A DNA stretch of 64,000 bases from Clostridia bacterium (GTDB taxonomy: Bacteria; Bacillota; Clostridia; Oscillospirales; Acutalibacteraceae). Within the stretch, counting starts at the first letter, position 1; every line of letters starts with the position of its first letter. The notes beneath the pieces were generated by a model, which was given only the letters and a program-made list of their open reading frames with translations, did not search any database and was not told the DNA's origin. Where the stretch lies: NCBI GenBank assembly GCA_017435385.1, contig JAFSFB010000003.1, positions 62,001 to 126,000 of the forward strand, given 5' to 3'. This document shows positions 32,969-42,077 of this stretch, piece by piece. The translations under genes were made by a program, and so were the position numbers.

Positions 32969-34339
32969 TCAAGAAAGAGGCAGGATCTTCGTTTTAAGCT
33001 CCGAATCCGTGATTCCTCTCTCGGCTCCGTTCTGATTGATATAAGCAAAGACCGTATACTCGTCTTTCTCAATCAGCGGGATATGCTGTTTTATATCGGT
33101 TTCGCCTATCTTTTCCTGCGAGATACGCAGAATCGAATAAAGCTCGGTTTCTTCTCCCGTTTCACGGTTCAGCTCCTTGACGATCCAGCAGTTGAGCTCA
33201 CGGTAATCCTCAATTCTCAGATCGAACCTGTCCTCGCTGCTGAGAACGAGCATATATCCGTCGGGATAATTAACAAGCGTATTCATAAGCGTTTCGTGCC
33301 CGTCTTCATAGAAGTTGAGCCAACTGGTTATATAGAAATATTCGGGATCGATCGTCATTTCGTTTGAATCGGTGGCAAAGACCTCGATCTGAGCGGGAAC
33401 ATCGATTTTTCCGTCGCCGTTGATATCCGTGCTTGCGATCGGCTCGTTTCTGAGCGTTGCAATGTTCGACATCGTTGCCTCATCAAAAAGAGGTGCGGCA
33501 AGCTCGGCGGCATCCTTATCCCAATAGACAAGCTCGGTTATCATCTGATGCTCGCCCTTCATGGCATCAATGTATATCCTGAGCGGTTCATCGTCTGAGG
33601 TCTTTTCGGTTTTGACCGAAGCATAGCTGCTGATATTCGCATCAACTCTCGCCTCTCCCTTGAGGACCGCCGCCCCGTTTGAAACGCTGATAAGACGGGC
33701 AAATCTCTGAGGGGCAACCGCAGCCTTGGCATTCGAGGCGGCAGAACCGCTGTTAGAGGTTATGAGGAAAATATCGTCGAGCGAATCGCCGTCAACATCG
33801 ACGATCAGCGAAACCGTGCACACCTCGTTGGATATCTCCCTGAACGGAGCATTCTTTGCGGGAGCGTGGTAAACCGAAAGTGTTTTTCCTGCGCTGATAC
33901 CCGAAACGCTCCAGCAGACGATAATTTCCGAAACGCCGTCGCCGTTCATATCTCTGACGGATACGCTTTCAACCTGATTGCCGTGACCGTTGAAATCTGC
34001 GGACCGAACCCATTCGCCGCCGCTCATTTCAAAGCTTACTGCCTTGGCAAAGGATTCACCCTGAGCTTCACGGTAAAATATCATCGCTTCATTCTGCGAA
34101 TCGCCGTCAAAATCTTCAACGATTATCGCCGAACGGTAATCTCCGTCATACGGCGAACAGAGGGAAACATCCTTGCCCATGTCCGAACGGAAAAGCTTGA
34201 CGAGCCCTTCATATTCTTCATAAAACAAAGGAGGAACGAGAAGCGAATCGGCAGATTTCAGAAATCCCGTGCCGCCGCACGACGAAAACGAAAGCAGTGC
34301 AATAACGCTCACTATCAGCACCGCCGCAAATCTCTTCAT
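32969..34339 (-). CDS. Secreted lipoprotein with FG-GAP/VCBS-like calcium-type repeats
   Basis: A 456-residue predicted lipoprotein: signal peptide ending FSSC with the lipidated Cys21. It contains at least four DxDxDxxxD-type loops (DFDGDSQNE, DMNGDGVSE, DVDGDSLDD, DINGDGKID) spread over the first two thirds, the pattern of VCBS/FG-GAP repeats that often bind calcium and form a propeller. It is the first gene of the transcript, 30 bp before the response regulator, so an extracellular partner of the sensor kinase is a reasonable inference. I do not recognise a named family. Confidence 0.8.
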   Translation of the reverse strand: MKRFAAVLIVSVIALLSFSSCGGTGFLKSADSLLVPPLFYEEYEGLVKLFRSDMGKDVSLCSPYDGDYRSAIIVEDFDGDSQNEAMIFYREAQGESFAKAVSFEMSGGEWVRSADFNGHGNQVESVSVRDMNGDGVSEIIVCWSVSGISAGKTLSVYHAPAKNAPFREISNEVCTVSLIVDVDGDSLDDIFLITSNSGSAASNAKAAVAPQRFARLISVSNGAAVLKGEARVDANISSYASVKTEKTSDDEPLRIYIDAMKGEHQMITELVYWDKDAAELAAPLFDEATMSNIATLRNEPIASTDINGDGKIDVPAQIEVFATDSNEMTIDPEYFYITSWLNFYEDGHETLMNTLVNYPDGYMLVLSSEDRFDLRIEDYRELNCWIVKELNRETGEETELYSILRISQEKIGETDIKQHIPLIEKDEYTVFAYINQNGAERGITDSELKTKILPLS

Positions 34340-34385
34340 TCAATCCCCTCCTCCGTTTAAAGATACACTTACAGATTTTCAAGAT

Positions 34386-34415
34386 ATTATATCACATATA
34401 TTCCATATAAATCAA
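34386..34415 (-). promoter_or_regulatory. Candidate promoter of the lipoprotein/two-component operon
   Basis: On the minus strand TTGATT (34415-34410) and a perfect TATAAT (34391-34386) with an 18-bp spacer lie about 47 bp before the lipoprotein start, which has a strong GGAGGAGGGG site. This is the best promoter found for the near-25-kb leftward gene string. Confidence 0.7.
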
Positions 34416-34446
34416 TATATAATTATAAATAAATTATTAATAATAT

Positions 34447-34483
34447 AAAGAAAAAGCAGCCAAGCGAACGCTGTGACTGCTTT
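34447..34483 (-). terminator. Intrinsic terminator after cdaR
   Basis: On the minus strand a 10-bp stem (34483-34474 region with 34462-34453), with a further 4-bp inner helix, is followed by TTTTTCTTT (34452 downward). It lies just past the cdaR stop and separates the c-di-AMP operon from the lipoprotein promoter. Confidence 0.8.
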
Positions 34484-34488
34484 ATGAA

Positions 34489-35814
34489 CTATCTTATGAT
34501 ATTAACTTTCACGGTGTAGTCCGAAGGCTCGCCGTCGAGCCAACAGGAATCCCTGCCGAGAATAACGGGTACCTCAATAACACCCGTTGCATCTGCTGCG
34601 ACCGAGCTGAAATCAAGCTGAAGATCCTGAGCAGATACCGAATAGACATTTTCCGAGGCTCCGAACACGCCGACCATCGACTGTTTTCCGTAACCGACGA
34701 TTTCATATTTAAGACCGTGACGGTTGCTGATATCCTTCATGGCGTAAGGGTTTTCCTCTGTCGGAAGCTCGACCGTTACATAACCGACATTCTTGACGGT
34801 AACGGTGACCGTAAAGCTGCCTGCCCCGGGCTTTCCCGTTTCCTCGTCTTTTATAACAACGCCCTCCTTGCCCGAATACTCTCTGACAAAGGTCTGCTCA
34901 CCCTTGTTTCTGAAATCGATTTCGTTAAAGCTGATCGTTGCAACCGGAACGCTTTCGCTGACAACATCCGAGAAGCCGAAAACAGCCTGAGCAGGTTCAA
35001 CCTTATATTCAACAATAGTGCCGGCATCGGCAATTCCCGCAGGTACATCCGTAAAGGTCACGGCGGCAGATGCCTTCGCCTCTTTATAGATGAGAGTATT
35101 GATATAAATTGAACCGTTCGCCATTTCGTCGGTAACCGCTTTTATTCCGACATATTTCGGCGTATCGCCGTTCTGCTTTGCAAGCTTCAAGCTTGCGGTA
35201 AAGCCGTTGTTATCTTTGAGATTGCCCGCAACGGTCGCATAAGCATCGACCTTCATGACAGACTCGACCTCCGACTTCGGGCCGTAAATCGTTACCTTTT
35301 CAACCGCAGGCTCAAAATCCTCGGCAAAATATCCGTCTGCGGCAAAGCTGCCGTTTTCAACGCTGACAACGGGCTCAACAGGGACCTGCTTTTCAACATA
35401 ATAATCAAAAAGAACCTCAACCTCGCTGACCGTATAGGAAACGATCTCATACTGAGGTCTTGTGCTGACGCTTCCGACATCAACCGAAAGCTTATGTGTT
35501 CCCGACTTCGTGACGGATGCTGTGTTGGCAACGGCATCAAGGTCGTTGATAATGCTGTCATCCTCAACGATATAACGCTTGCCGACGACCGTTACGTCAA
35601 CGGTCAGATTTTCTGCTCCGAACGCTTCAAGCTTCTTGGAATCTATAAGCCCTGTTGAAGATATTCTGATGGGAACGTTCCTGACGGTTATGGTTGTTTC
35701 GGGGCTGAATTCAACCGCAACAACAACCCAGATAATCACAGCCGCAACAACTGAAAATATCAGCAGAAAGCGGTTGTTATAAAACAAATCACTTAATTTT
35801 CGGCTATTCTTCAT
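34489..35814 (-). CDS. cdaR: YbbR-domain protein CdaR, regulator of diadenylate cyclase
   Basis: A 441-residue membrane-anchored protein: one helix (about 14-36) and then several extracellular YbbR repeats (blocks like TVRNVPIRI, EVLFDYYVEKQVPVEP, KVTIYGPKSEVESV). CdaR modulates the cyclase CdaA. I start at the ATG at 35814, which overlaps the cdaA stop by 4 nt (ATGA); a TTG nine bases upstream is less likely. glmM, often third in this operon, is absent. Confidence 0.9.
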   Translation of the reverse strand: MKNSRKLSDLFYNNRFLLIFSVVAAVIIWVVVAVEFSPETTITVRNVPIRISSTGLIDSKKLEAFGAENLTVDVTVVGKRYIVEDDSIINDLDAVANTASVTKSGTHKLSVDVGSVSTRPQYEIVSYTVSEVEVLFDYYVEKQVPVEPVVSVENGSFAADGYFAEDFEPAVEKVTIYGPKSEVESVMKVDAYATVAGNLKDNNGFTASLKLAKQNGDTPKYVGIKAVTDEMANGSIYINTLIYKEAKASAAVTFTDVPAGIADAGTIVEYKVEPAQAVFGFSDVVSESVPVATISFNEIDFRNKGEQTFVREYSGKEGVVIKDEETGKPGAGSFTVTVTVKNVGYVTVELPTEENPYAMKDISNRHGLKYEIVGYGKQSMVGVFGASENVYSVSAQDLQLDFSSVAADATGVIEVPVILGRDSCWLDGEPSDYTVKVNIIR

Positions 35815-36689
35815 TTTTTCCAACCCTTAAACAGTTTTTTGAATGCATCCTTCTCTGCCGAAAGCTTTTCGGGAGCGGTGTCAATGAGATTGTTGAGAAG
35901 AACCTCACGAAGCTGAGCTTCGGTAACATTACGAACGAGCTCACCCTTGAATGCATATGAAATGATTCCCGTTTCCTCGCTGGTGACTACTACGATCGCA
36001 TCCGTCGTTTCGCTGATACCGATTGCGGCTCTGTGTCTTGTTCCGATCTCACGGGAAATATTTTCGTTTTTAGACAGCGGAAGAACGCAGCCCGCACAAT
36101 GCAGTCTGCCGTTTCTGATTATCGCAGCGCCGTCATGAAGCGGAGAATTCGGGAAGAAGATATTTCCGACAAGCTCATGGGTGACCTTGGCATCAACGAG
36201 AGTTCCCGTCTTGATAACATCGCCGAGATGAACCTCTCTCTCAAAAACGACCAGCGAGCCCGTTTGCTTTGCGCTCATTCTCTGAGCTGCTTTCGCAACC
36301 TCGATAACCGCCTCTGTCGTAACAGAATTCAGGTCATCGTCGTTGCCCCTTATCAGCGCACTCAGAGCCGAAAACTTGCTCTTACCGACACGCTCGATAA
36401 CCTGACGGATCTCCTGCTGAAAAAGGATAATGAGAACTATAAAAATGTTCTGGAATACAAGCCTGAAAATATATGCACTCGATTGCATTTCAAACTGATA
36501 CACAATGAGATAAGCCAACCCGAGAAGCAGAAGACCTTTGACAAGCTGCATGGCCCTGGTTTCTCTGATAAGCTTGATTCCGTGGTAAATAATAAATGCA
36601 ACAAGACAGATATCAAGAAAATCCGCAACGCCGAATTTCAGCGATGGCAATTTCGAGAAAAAGTCCGTTATATTGTCAAAAAAGGACAT
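35811..36689 (-). CDS. cdaA: Diadenylate cyclase CdaA
   Basis: Makes the second messenger c-di-AMP from two ATP. The 292-residue protein has three N-terminal membrane helices (about 25-95) and a DAC domain with the catalytic DGA (186-188, in LHDGAAI) and RHR (218-220). Length is standard. It forms an operon with cdaR, which overlaps it. Confidence 0.96.
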   Translation of the reverse strand: MSFFDNITDFFSKLPSLKFGVADFLDICLVAFIIYHGIKLIRETRAMQLVKGLLLLGLAYLIVYQFEMQSSAYIFRLVFQNIFIVLIILFQQEIRQVIERVGKSKFSALSALIRGNDDDLNSVTTEAVIEVAKAAQRMSAKQTGSLVVFEREVHLGDVIKTGTLVDAKVTHELVGNIFFPNSPLHDGAAIIRNGRLHCAGCVLPLSKNENISREIGTRHRAAIGISETTDAIVVVTSEETGIISYAFKGELVRNVTEAQLREVLLNNLIDTAPEKLSAEKDAFKKLFKGWKK

Positions 36690-36725
36690 AAGCGGTTACG
36701 CTCCCTTTCATAATTCTCTTATCAT

Positions 36726-36755
36726 ATCTTAGCACAACTTAAAAGAGGTTGTAAA
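36726..36755 (-). promoter_or_regulatory. Candidate promoter of cdaA-cdaR
   Basis: On the minus strand TTTACA (36755-36750), an 18-bp spacer and TAAGAT (36731-36726) lie about 37 bp before the cdaA start, in the 94-bp gap after ispF. Moderate match. Confidence 0.5.
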
Positions 36756-36783
36756 CAAAGATAATGCCGAATTAACAAAAAAT

Positions 36784-37257
36784 TTATTTTTCGATCAGAC
36801 ATACTGCGTGGGCGGATATTCCTTCCCCCTCACCCGTAAAGCCGAGCCCCTCTTCGGTCGTAGCCTTGACGCTTACAAAGTCGGGGTCGATGCCGCATGC
36901 CGAGGCGATATTCTCACGCATTTTTCTGATATGCTCCTTCATTTTCGGTCTTTGGGCAATAATCGTAGCATCGATATTGACGACCGAATAGCCCTTATCG
37001 GATATGGCTTTCACGACCTCGGAAAGAAGCACAAGGCTGTCTGCCCCCTTATATTTTTCGTCGCTGTCGGGAAAAAGGCAACCGATATCGCCCATCGCCG
37101 CCGCACCGAGAAGAGAATCGCTGATTGCATGCAGAAGCACATCCGCATCAGAATGACCGAGCAGACCTTTTTCATAGGGAATATCGACTCCGCCGATAAT
37201 AAGCTTTCTGTTTTCGACAAGCTTATGCACATCATATCCGTGACCTATTCTGAGCAT
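36784..37257 (-). CDS. ispF: 2-C-methyl-D-erythritol 2,4-cyclodiphosphate synthase
   Basis: Fifth step of the MEP isoprenoid pathway. The 157-residue protein has the metal-binding DVH at 9-11 (GHGYDVH), [12 protein letters not shown], and the C-terminal [10 protein letters not shown] block. I start at the ATG at 37257, with AGGAG 8 nt upstream; a GTG at 37266 overlaps that site. It overlaps the end of the RNase M5-like gene by 13 nt. No other MEP gene is in the window. Confidence 0.95.
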   Translation of the reverse strand: MLRIGHGYDVHKLVENRKLIIGGVDIPYEKGLLGHSDADVLLHAISDSLLGAAAMGDIGCLFPDSDEKYKGADSLVLLSEVVKAISDKGYSVVNIDATIIAQRPKMKEHIRKMRENIASACGIDPDFVSVKATTEEGLGFTGEGEGISAHAVCLIEK

Positions 37258-37853
37258 TCGGACCACTCCTTTTCAATTTCTTTTATATCTTCAACAAATC
37301 TTTCGTAGGTTGTGATGCAGTTGAGCACCGTCACAAGCGCATTCGCCGTCAGTCTTGACGGCAGAGCATAATATTTCAGCAATGCCGCTCTTTTCTCCGA
37401 GCTGTTTTCACCGCCCGTAAACCCGAATTCATAAAGGTCGAGCTTTGTTATCGGTCTTTCGGGTGACTGAGAGTTTTCAAAGAGCACCCCTGCATTCGCA
37501 AGAGCCTGCATGATAACCTCCTCGGAAACGCCTTCAACGCCGAGCTTTCCTTCCTTTGAAGGCTCGGTTTTTCTTTTTTCCTTGCCGAAAATATCGGGTA
37601 TATAGGCATGCTTTATATATTTTTTATCAACGGTCGAGCCGATAAAGGAACGGATTTTGAAACCTGCGGAATCGCTGTCCGTAAGCACGAGAATCCCCCT
37701 CTTTTCGGCAAGCATTCTGATAAGCCGCTGAAGCTCCTTATCCTTGAAAATGCCGAAGCCGTCCGTCTGAATTATCGGGGCATCGATGATTCCCGAAAGC
37801 TTGATTTTGTCGTACTTTCCCTCAACGATGACCGCCTGACTGATTTTTATCAT
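37245..37853 (-). CDS. Ribonuclease M5-like TOPRIM protein (with DUF4093)
   Basis: A 202-residue protein with an N-terminal TOPRIM domain (VEGKYD at 10-15; LTDSDSAGF), the fold of RNase M5, which trims 5S rRNA precursors. The C-terminal half matches the DUF4093 type found in clostridial homologues. RNase M5 activity is likely but not certain, because the gene is not next to rsmA/ksgA as rnmV usually is. It starts 2 bp after holA ends. Confidence 0.82.
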   Translation of the reverse strand: MIKISQAVIVEGKYDKIKLSGIIDAPIIQTDGFGIFKDKELQRLIRMLAEKRGILVLTDSDSAGFKIRSFIGSTVDKKYIKHAYIPDIFGKEKRKTEPSKEGKLGVEGVSEEVIMQALANAGVLFENSQSPERPITKLDLYEFGFTGGENSSEKRAALLKYYALPSRLTANALVTVLNCITTYERFVEDIKEIEKEWSECSE

Positions 37854-37855
37854 AA

Positions 37856-38881
37856 TTATCTCCCGCCGACTCTCGCAAGCTTTACAACTGCCTTTTCGAG
37901 AATCAGCCTTTTATCGGTTGATGTGCTTTTCATTGCGGTATCCGCTTCAACAAGAATATCAACGCATTCGGCTATATCGTCAAAGGTCAGCGAAGCGCTG
38001 TTCCTTGCGGCATTGGTAAGTCTGAACTCCTTGCCTGCATAGTTATAATAACCTGCAACGGATTCCGCTCTTCCGCCCGATTTGACCGCCGCCTTGGCTC
38101 TGTAAATATCCGAATATGAAGCAATCAGCGCACCGAGGATCTGAAATTCGTCCTCTCTCTGTTCAAAAAGCTGCTCGAGCTTTCTGAAGGCGCTGTCAAA
38201 CCTTCTTGCCGTCAGATCCTTTATCATATCAAAAACCCTTGCATCAAGGCTTTTTATGCACACGGCATCAACATCGCTCTTCTTGATTTCACCCTGAGCA
38301 TAGGCGCAGACCTTTTCGGTTTCGTTAAGAAGGGTGTTAAGGTCCGAGCCGACACACGAAACGAGATATGAGGCAACGCCTTTTTCAAACGCCGTTCCCC
38401 TCTTTTTTGCGCCGCTTTCAACCATTTTTGCAAGCTCAAGAGCGGTTTTCTTTTCAAGCTTTACTGCGTATGCTTTCTTCTCGAAAAGCTTTACCGTCTT
38501 TGTCCATTTCGCCCCCTTGGGCTCATATGCAACGAACGAGAAGATCAGCGCACAGTCCTCGGGATTGTCCTCGATAACTGTCTGAAGCTGTTCAAAGCCG
38601 TTATCGTCAAGTGTATCAAGAGGAAAATCCTTGACGAGAACGCACTTCGTTTCCGCCATCATCGGAACAGCCTGAGCACTTTCATAGATGTCTGAAAGCG
38701 ACGACTCCTTGCCGTCAAAGGTATGAAAATTGAAGTCGGCGAAGGATTCGTCAACCGTCTTTTTTACAATTTTATCAACATAAACCTTTTTGAGATAGTT
38801 CTCCTCACCGTAAATGAGATAAACGCCGACGGGGTTTTCCCTCAGCTTTTCTTTTAAAGCAGATTCGTTTAAAGCAGGCAT
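37856..38881 (-). CDS. holA: DNA polymerase III subunit delta
   Basis: Clamp-loader subunit that opens the beta clamp. The 341-residue protein has the family's LREN...VYLIYGEENYLKK opening and the C-terminal helical domain (FQILGALIASYSDIYRAK). It follows comEC by 16 bp, the common comEC-holA order. Confidence 0.92.
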   Translation of the reverse strand: MPALNESALKEKLRENPVGVYLIYGEENYLKKVYVDKIVKKTVDESFADFNFHTFDGKESSLSDIYESAQAVPMMAETKCVLVKDFPLDTLDDNGFEQLQTVIEDNPEDCALIFSFVAYEPKGAKWTKTVKLFEKKAYAVKLEKKTALELAKMVESGAKKRGTAFEKGVASYLVSCVGSDLNTLLNETEKVCAYAQGEIKKSDVDAVCIKSLDARVFDMIKDLTARRFDSAFRKLEQLFEQREDEFQILGALIASYSDIYRAKAAVKSGGRAESVAGYYNYAGKEFRLTNAARNSASLTFDDIAECVDILVEADTAMKSTSTDKRLILEKAVVKLARVGGR

Positions 38882-38897
38882 GCAAAACCTTCCTTTC

Positions 38898-41114
38898 TCA
38901 TTCTCTGCAAACGCTCATAACTCCATTCTCGGCGGTTATGAGCAAATCTCCGCAGCCGCCCGTTGCGGCGCACGGAATTCCTTTTGAATGCAATTCATTC
39001 TGTATTATCAAGCCTCTTCGGTTTTCGGCACATATTACCGTGAAATCCGCCGCAGATTCTGCTATATCCGAGGGATAATCACTCCTCGTTATTACGAGAT
39101 CGGCATCACGGAAATGCTCGGGGATTTGCCCGTATCCGTCAATCGGAAACGGACAGATCAAAGAGGAAATGTTTTCATTTTCAACAAGCACGAGGCTTGT
39201 GCCGTTCACTTTGAAAAATGAAACGGTAAAGTTTTCAGTTGAATATTTATCGGTAATCGGTATGATTTCGCACCCTTCCGAAAGAAGCTGCAGATTTTCG
39301 GGCATTTCATCGCAGACCAGCTCACGGGGGCGGTTTTCTTTAAACAGATCAACGGCAAACGCCGATGAATGATCGGATGCATCGGGAAGAATCAAGGCAT
39401 CAAAGCTGCCTGCACGGTTCAGCGCATTTCCGATTTTCATTTCGCCCGAAAAGCTTGTCCCTCCGCACCCGACGAGCAGATTCTCACCCGAATCGCTCAG
39501 CATTACGGAGATACCGTTACCCGTGTCAAGGACTCTGATTTCGGTTGTACCTTTCTGTATAAAAGAAGAAACAAATACGCCCGAAAAGAACAGCATGCAA
39601 GCAATTGCCGAAGCGGCAAACGCTGAAGTTCTGATACGAATCGAAATAAAAACCGCAACGGCAAAATAAAGAAGAACAACGCCCGTGAGAATAAAAGAAT
39701 AGCTTTCTCCGATTCCGATGCGAAGAGGTTCAATTTCCGCCATAAACCCCGACATTCCGATTATGTAACGCAGAAACAGCTTTGCGGGATAATAAAATAT
39801 GTTCAGATTCAGGGGAACAGCAAAAGACATCAGCGTTGCAAGAACGCTGAGAATGATCGCTCCGCTTGCAAACGGAGTTATTATCAGATTGGATATCAGG
39901 GTCGCAAAGCTGAAGCCTCCCGAAATGCGGAGCATAATGGGCTGAATCAGAAGCGTCGCACCAAAGCTCGGCAAAAGCCATTCCGCCGCCGAGGAAGCCA
40001 ACCTTCCCTTCTTTGTATTCATGCCGCATTTGTTTCTGACCTCGGGCAACACATATTCGTTGCAAAGGAGAATGCCGACGGTCGAAAGAGCGGAAAGCTG
40101 AAGAGATACAGATGCCATGGCGTGCGGCGAAGCAACCGAAATAACAAGAAGCGAAAATCCGAGCGAGTTAATGGAATCCGACCTTCTCGAAAAGAAATTC
40201 GCCAGAAGATACGAAAGCATCATAACTCCCGCTCTCTGAACGGAATACGTAAGCCCTGCCAGAAGCATAAAGCCGATAACGGCAAAGGCTGCAACAACGC
40301 TCACAGCTTTTTCACGGAGCCTGAGCTTTCTCAGCAGTCCGATGACAAACACGGACCAGACTGACAGATGAAACCCCGAAACGCAAATGATATGAACGAT
40401 TCCCGCCAAACGAAGGTCATTATAAAGACCATCGGGAATACCGCTCTTATCCCCGAGAAGCATCGCAACCGCAAGAGCTCCGTTTTCATCGGGAAAGACT
40501 CTGTAAACCGCCCGTTTGACTGCGTTACGCATGTTGATGATCTTCATGCCGAAGGGCTTTTCATCCTCGGGAATTTCCGTAACAACACAATCATCTGAAA
40601 ACGGATACGCTCCGATAACAAGTCCCGAAGCAAGATTGGCATTCAGAAACACGCTGTCCGTAATTCCCGGACGATAAAAGGCAAAATCGCCTTCAATTAT
40701 ATCGTAAGGACGGATATCGGGGCTTTCGGAAAACACGAGCCTCAGACCGAAGCGCACATCCTCTCCGTCAAGAGAAACCGCTTTTGCATCGTAATAGAAT
40801 TTGCCGTATTCGATAACGGCCTCGTCGGTTATGCGGGCTTTCAGTCGGTGAACAGTACCGTCATATGATGCGAGCGGAGAAAAACAAAGCGTATTTACCG
40901 CTAAAAGAAATATGCACGCAACCGCTCCCGACGAAGCGAAAAGCGGAAAAACCTTCTCCTCTCTCAGCCTTTTTGAAAAAAGCGCAATAACCAGAGCAAC
41001 GGCAAAGCCTGCCAGAACAGCCGCCGTTACTCCGGTTTCCTTGTCAAACAAAAATGCTATGGTCAAAAACACCGTGAAACCGATAACGGCAAACGGTCTT
41101 TTCATGGACCTCAC
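38898..41114 (-). CDS. comEC: ComEC/Rec2-family DNA-uptake channel, metallo-beta-lactamase part degenerate
   Basis: Membrane channel that carries single-stranded DNA into competent cells. The 738-residue protein has the N-terminal DUF4131-like region, a competence domain with many membrane helices (about 225-500; IICVSGFHLSVWSVFV is typical), and a C-terminal domain in the place of the usual metallo-beta-lactamase fold. There the expected HxHxDH motif reads LPDASDHSSAF, with only one His and one Asp left, so metal binding and nuclease activity look lost. It lies between a phosphoribosyltransferase gene and holA. No other competence gene is in the window. Confidence 0.88.
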   Translation of the reverse strand: MRSMKRPFAVIGFTVFLTIAFLFDKETGVTAAVLAGFAVALVIALFSKRLREEKVFPLFASSGAVACIFLLAVNTLCFSPLASYDGTVHRLKARITDEAVIEYGKFYYDAKAVSLDGEDVRFGLRLVFSESPDIRPYDIIEGDFAFYRPGITDSVFLNANLASGLVIGAYPFSDDCVVTEIPEDEKPFGMKIINMRNAVKRAVYRVFPDENGALAVAMLLGDKSGIPDGLYNDLRLAGIVHIICVSGFHLSVWSVFVIGLLRKLRLREKAVSVVAAFAVIGFMLLAGLTYSVQRAGVMMLSYLLANFFSRRSDSINSLGFSLLVISVASPHAMASVSLQLSALSTVGILLCNEYVLPEVRNKCGMNTKKGRLASSAAEWLLPSFGATLLIQPIMLRISGGFSFATLISNLIITPFASGAIILSVLATLMSFAVPLNLNIFYYPAKLFLRYIIGMSGFMAEIEPLRIGIGESYSFILTGVVLLYFAVAVFISIRIRTSAFAASAIACMLFFSGVFVSSFIQKGTTEIRVLDTGNGISVMLSDSGENLLVGCGGTSFSGEMKIGNALNRAGSFDALILPDASDHSSAFAVDLFKENRPRELVCDEMPENLQLLSEGCEIIPITDKYSTENFTVSFFKVNGTSLVLVENENISSLICPFPIDGYGQIPEHFRDADLVITRSDYPSDIAESAADFTVICAENRRGLIIQNELHSKGIPCAATGGCGDLLITAENGVMSVCRE

Positions 41115-41126
41115 CCACAGAAAACT

Positions 41127-41663
41127 TTATTTCTCAATGAGAGGAATAACTCCGAGGAAAACGATATCATCTCTTTCAGCCGCATCGCCCTCGGCAAGCA
41201 CCGCCGCTTTTGCAACGATATTCGCATCGAACTTTGCACAGAGAGTTTCAACCGCTTTAAGCGACTCACCCGTGCTGATAACATCATCGAGAATAACAAC
41301 TCTCTTGCCTCTCATCTGCTCGCCCTCGATGCTGTCGAGAATGAGAGTCTGCTCGGCATCGGTCGTTATTGAACGGACATTTACCGAAACGGGCTCGGAC
41401 ATATAGAGCTTCGCTTTCTTGCGGACAACGAAATATTTCTTGCCGCTCTGCCTTGACATTTCATAGGCAAGAGGAATGCTCTTTGCCTCGGGAGTAACTA
41501 TATAATCAAACTCGGGAAGTCTTTTGATAAGCTCTGCTGCGGAATGCACCGTGATCTCGACATCACCGAAAAGAATGAAGGCGGCGATATCAAGCTTGTC
41601 GCTTATCGGGCATCTCATAAGATCCCTTTTCATGCCTGCTATGTCAACTGTATAATACTGCAT
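41127..41663 (-). CDS. Adenine phosphoribosyltransferase-like protein
   Basis: A 178-residue type I phosphoribosyltransferase. The PRPP-binding loop VVILDDVISTGESLKA is intact, and the N-terminal half (IVTPEAKSIPLAYEMSRQ) resembles adenine phosphoribosyltransferases. Purine salvage is likely; the base specificity is inferred. The start has GAGGAG 7 nt upstream. Confidence 0.82.
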   Translation of the reverse strand: MQYYTVDIAGMKRDLMRCPISDKLDIAAFILFGDVEITVHSAAELIKRLPEFDYIVTPEAKSIPLAYEMSRQSGKKYFVVRKKAKLYMSEPVSVNVRSITTDAEQTLILDSIEGEQMRGKRVVILDDVISTGESLKAVETLCAKFDANIVAKAAVLAEGDAAERDDIVFLGVIPLIEK

Positions 41664-41680
41664 ATCTTTCTCCTCTTAAA

Positions 41681-42019
41681 TCAGCCTGCGGGCCAGCCGA
41701 AATCTCTGCCGCCCATGAGGTGGAAATGAATGTGTTTGACTGTCTGACCTGCGCTGTCGCCGCAGTTGTTGACGATTCTGAAGCCGTCGTCAAGACCCTT
41801 TTCCTTTGCGATAATTGCAGCAACCTCAAAGATATGCGCAATAACCGAGCTGTTTTCGGGAGTAATGTCGGCGGCGCATGCAATATGCTCCTTGGGAACG
41901 ATCAGAATATGAACGGGTGCCTGAGGCTCAAGGTCATAGAACGCAAGCACCTTATCGTCTTCATACGCCTTGTTTGAGGGAATTTCTCCGCTGATGATCT
42001 TGCAGAAAATGCAATCCAT
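41681..42019 (-). CDS. HIT-family nucleotide hydrolase (HinT-like)
   Basis: A 112-residue histidine-triad protein: N-terminal DCIFCKIISGEIPS and the triad HIHFH at 96-100. HinT proteins hydrolyse adenosine phosphoramidates; the physiological substrate is not known. It lies between alaS and the phosphoribosyltransferase gene. Confidence 0.94.
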   Translation of the reverse strand: MDCIFCKIISGEIPSNKAYEDDKVLAFYDLEPQAPVHILIVPKEHIACAADITPENSSVIAHIFEVAAIIAKEKGLDDGFRIVNNCGDSAGQTVKHIHFHLMGGRDFGWPAG

Positions 42020-42077
42020 AAATCCACTTCCTTATATGTTTTTGCGGCGGGACAAATTAGCCCCGCCATATTTATTT

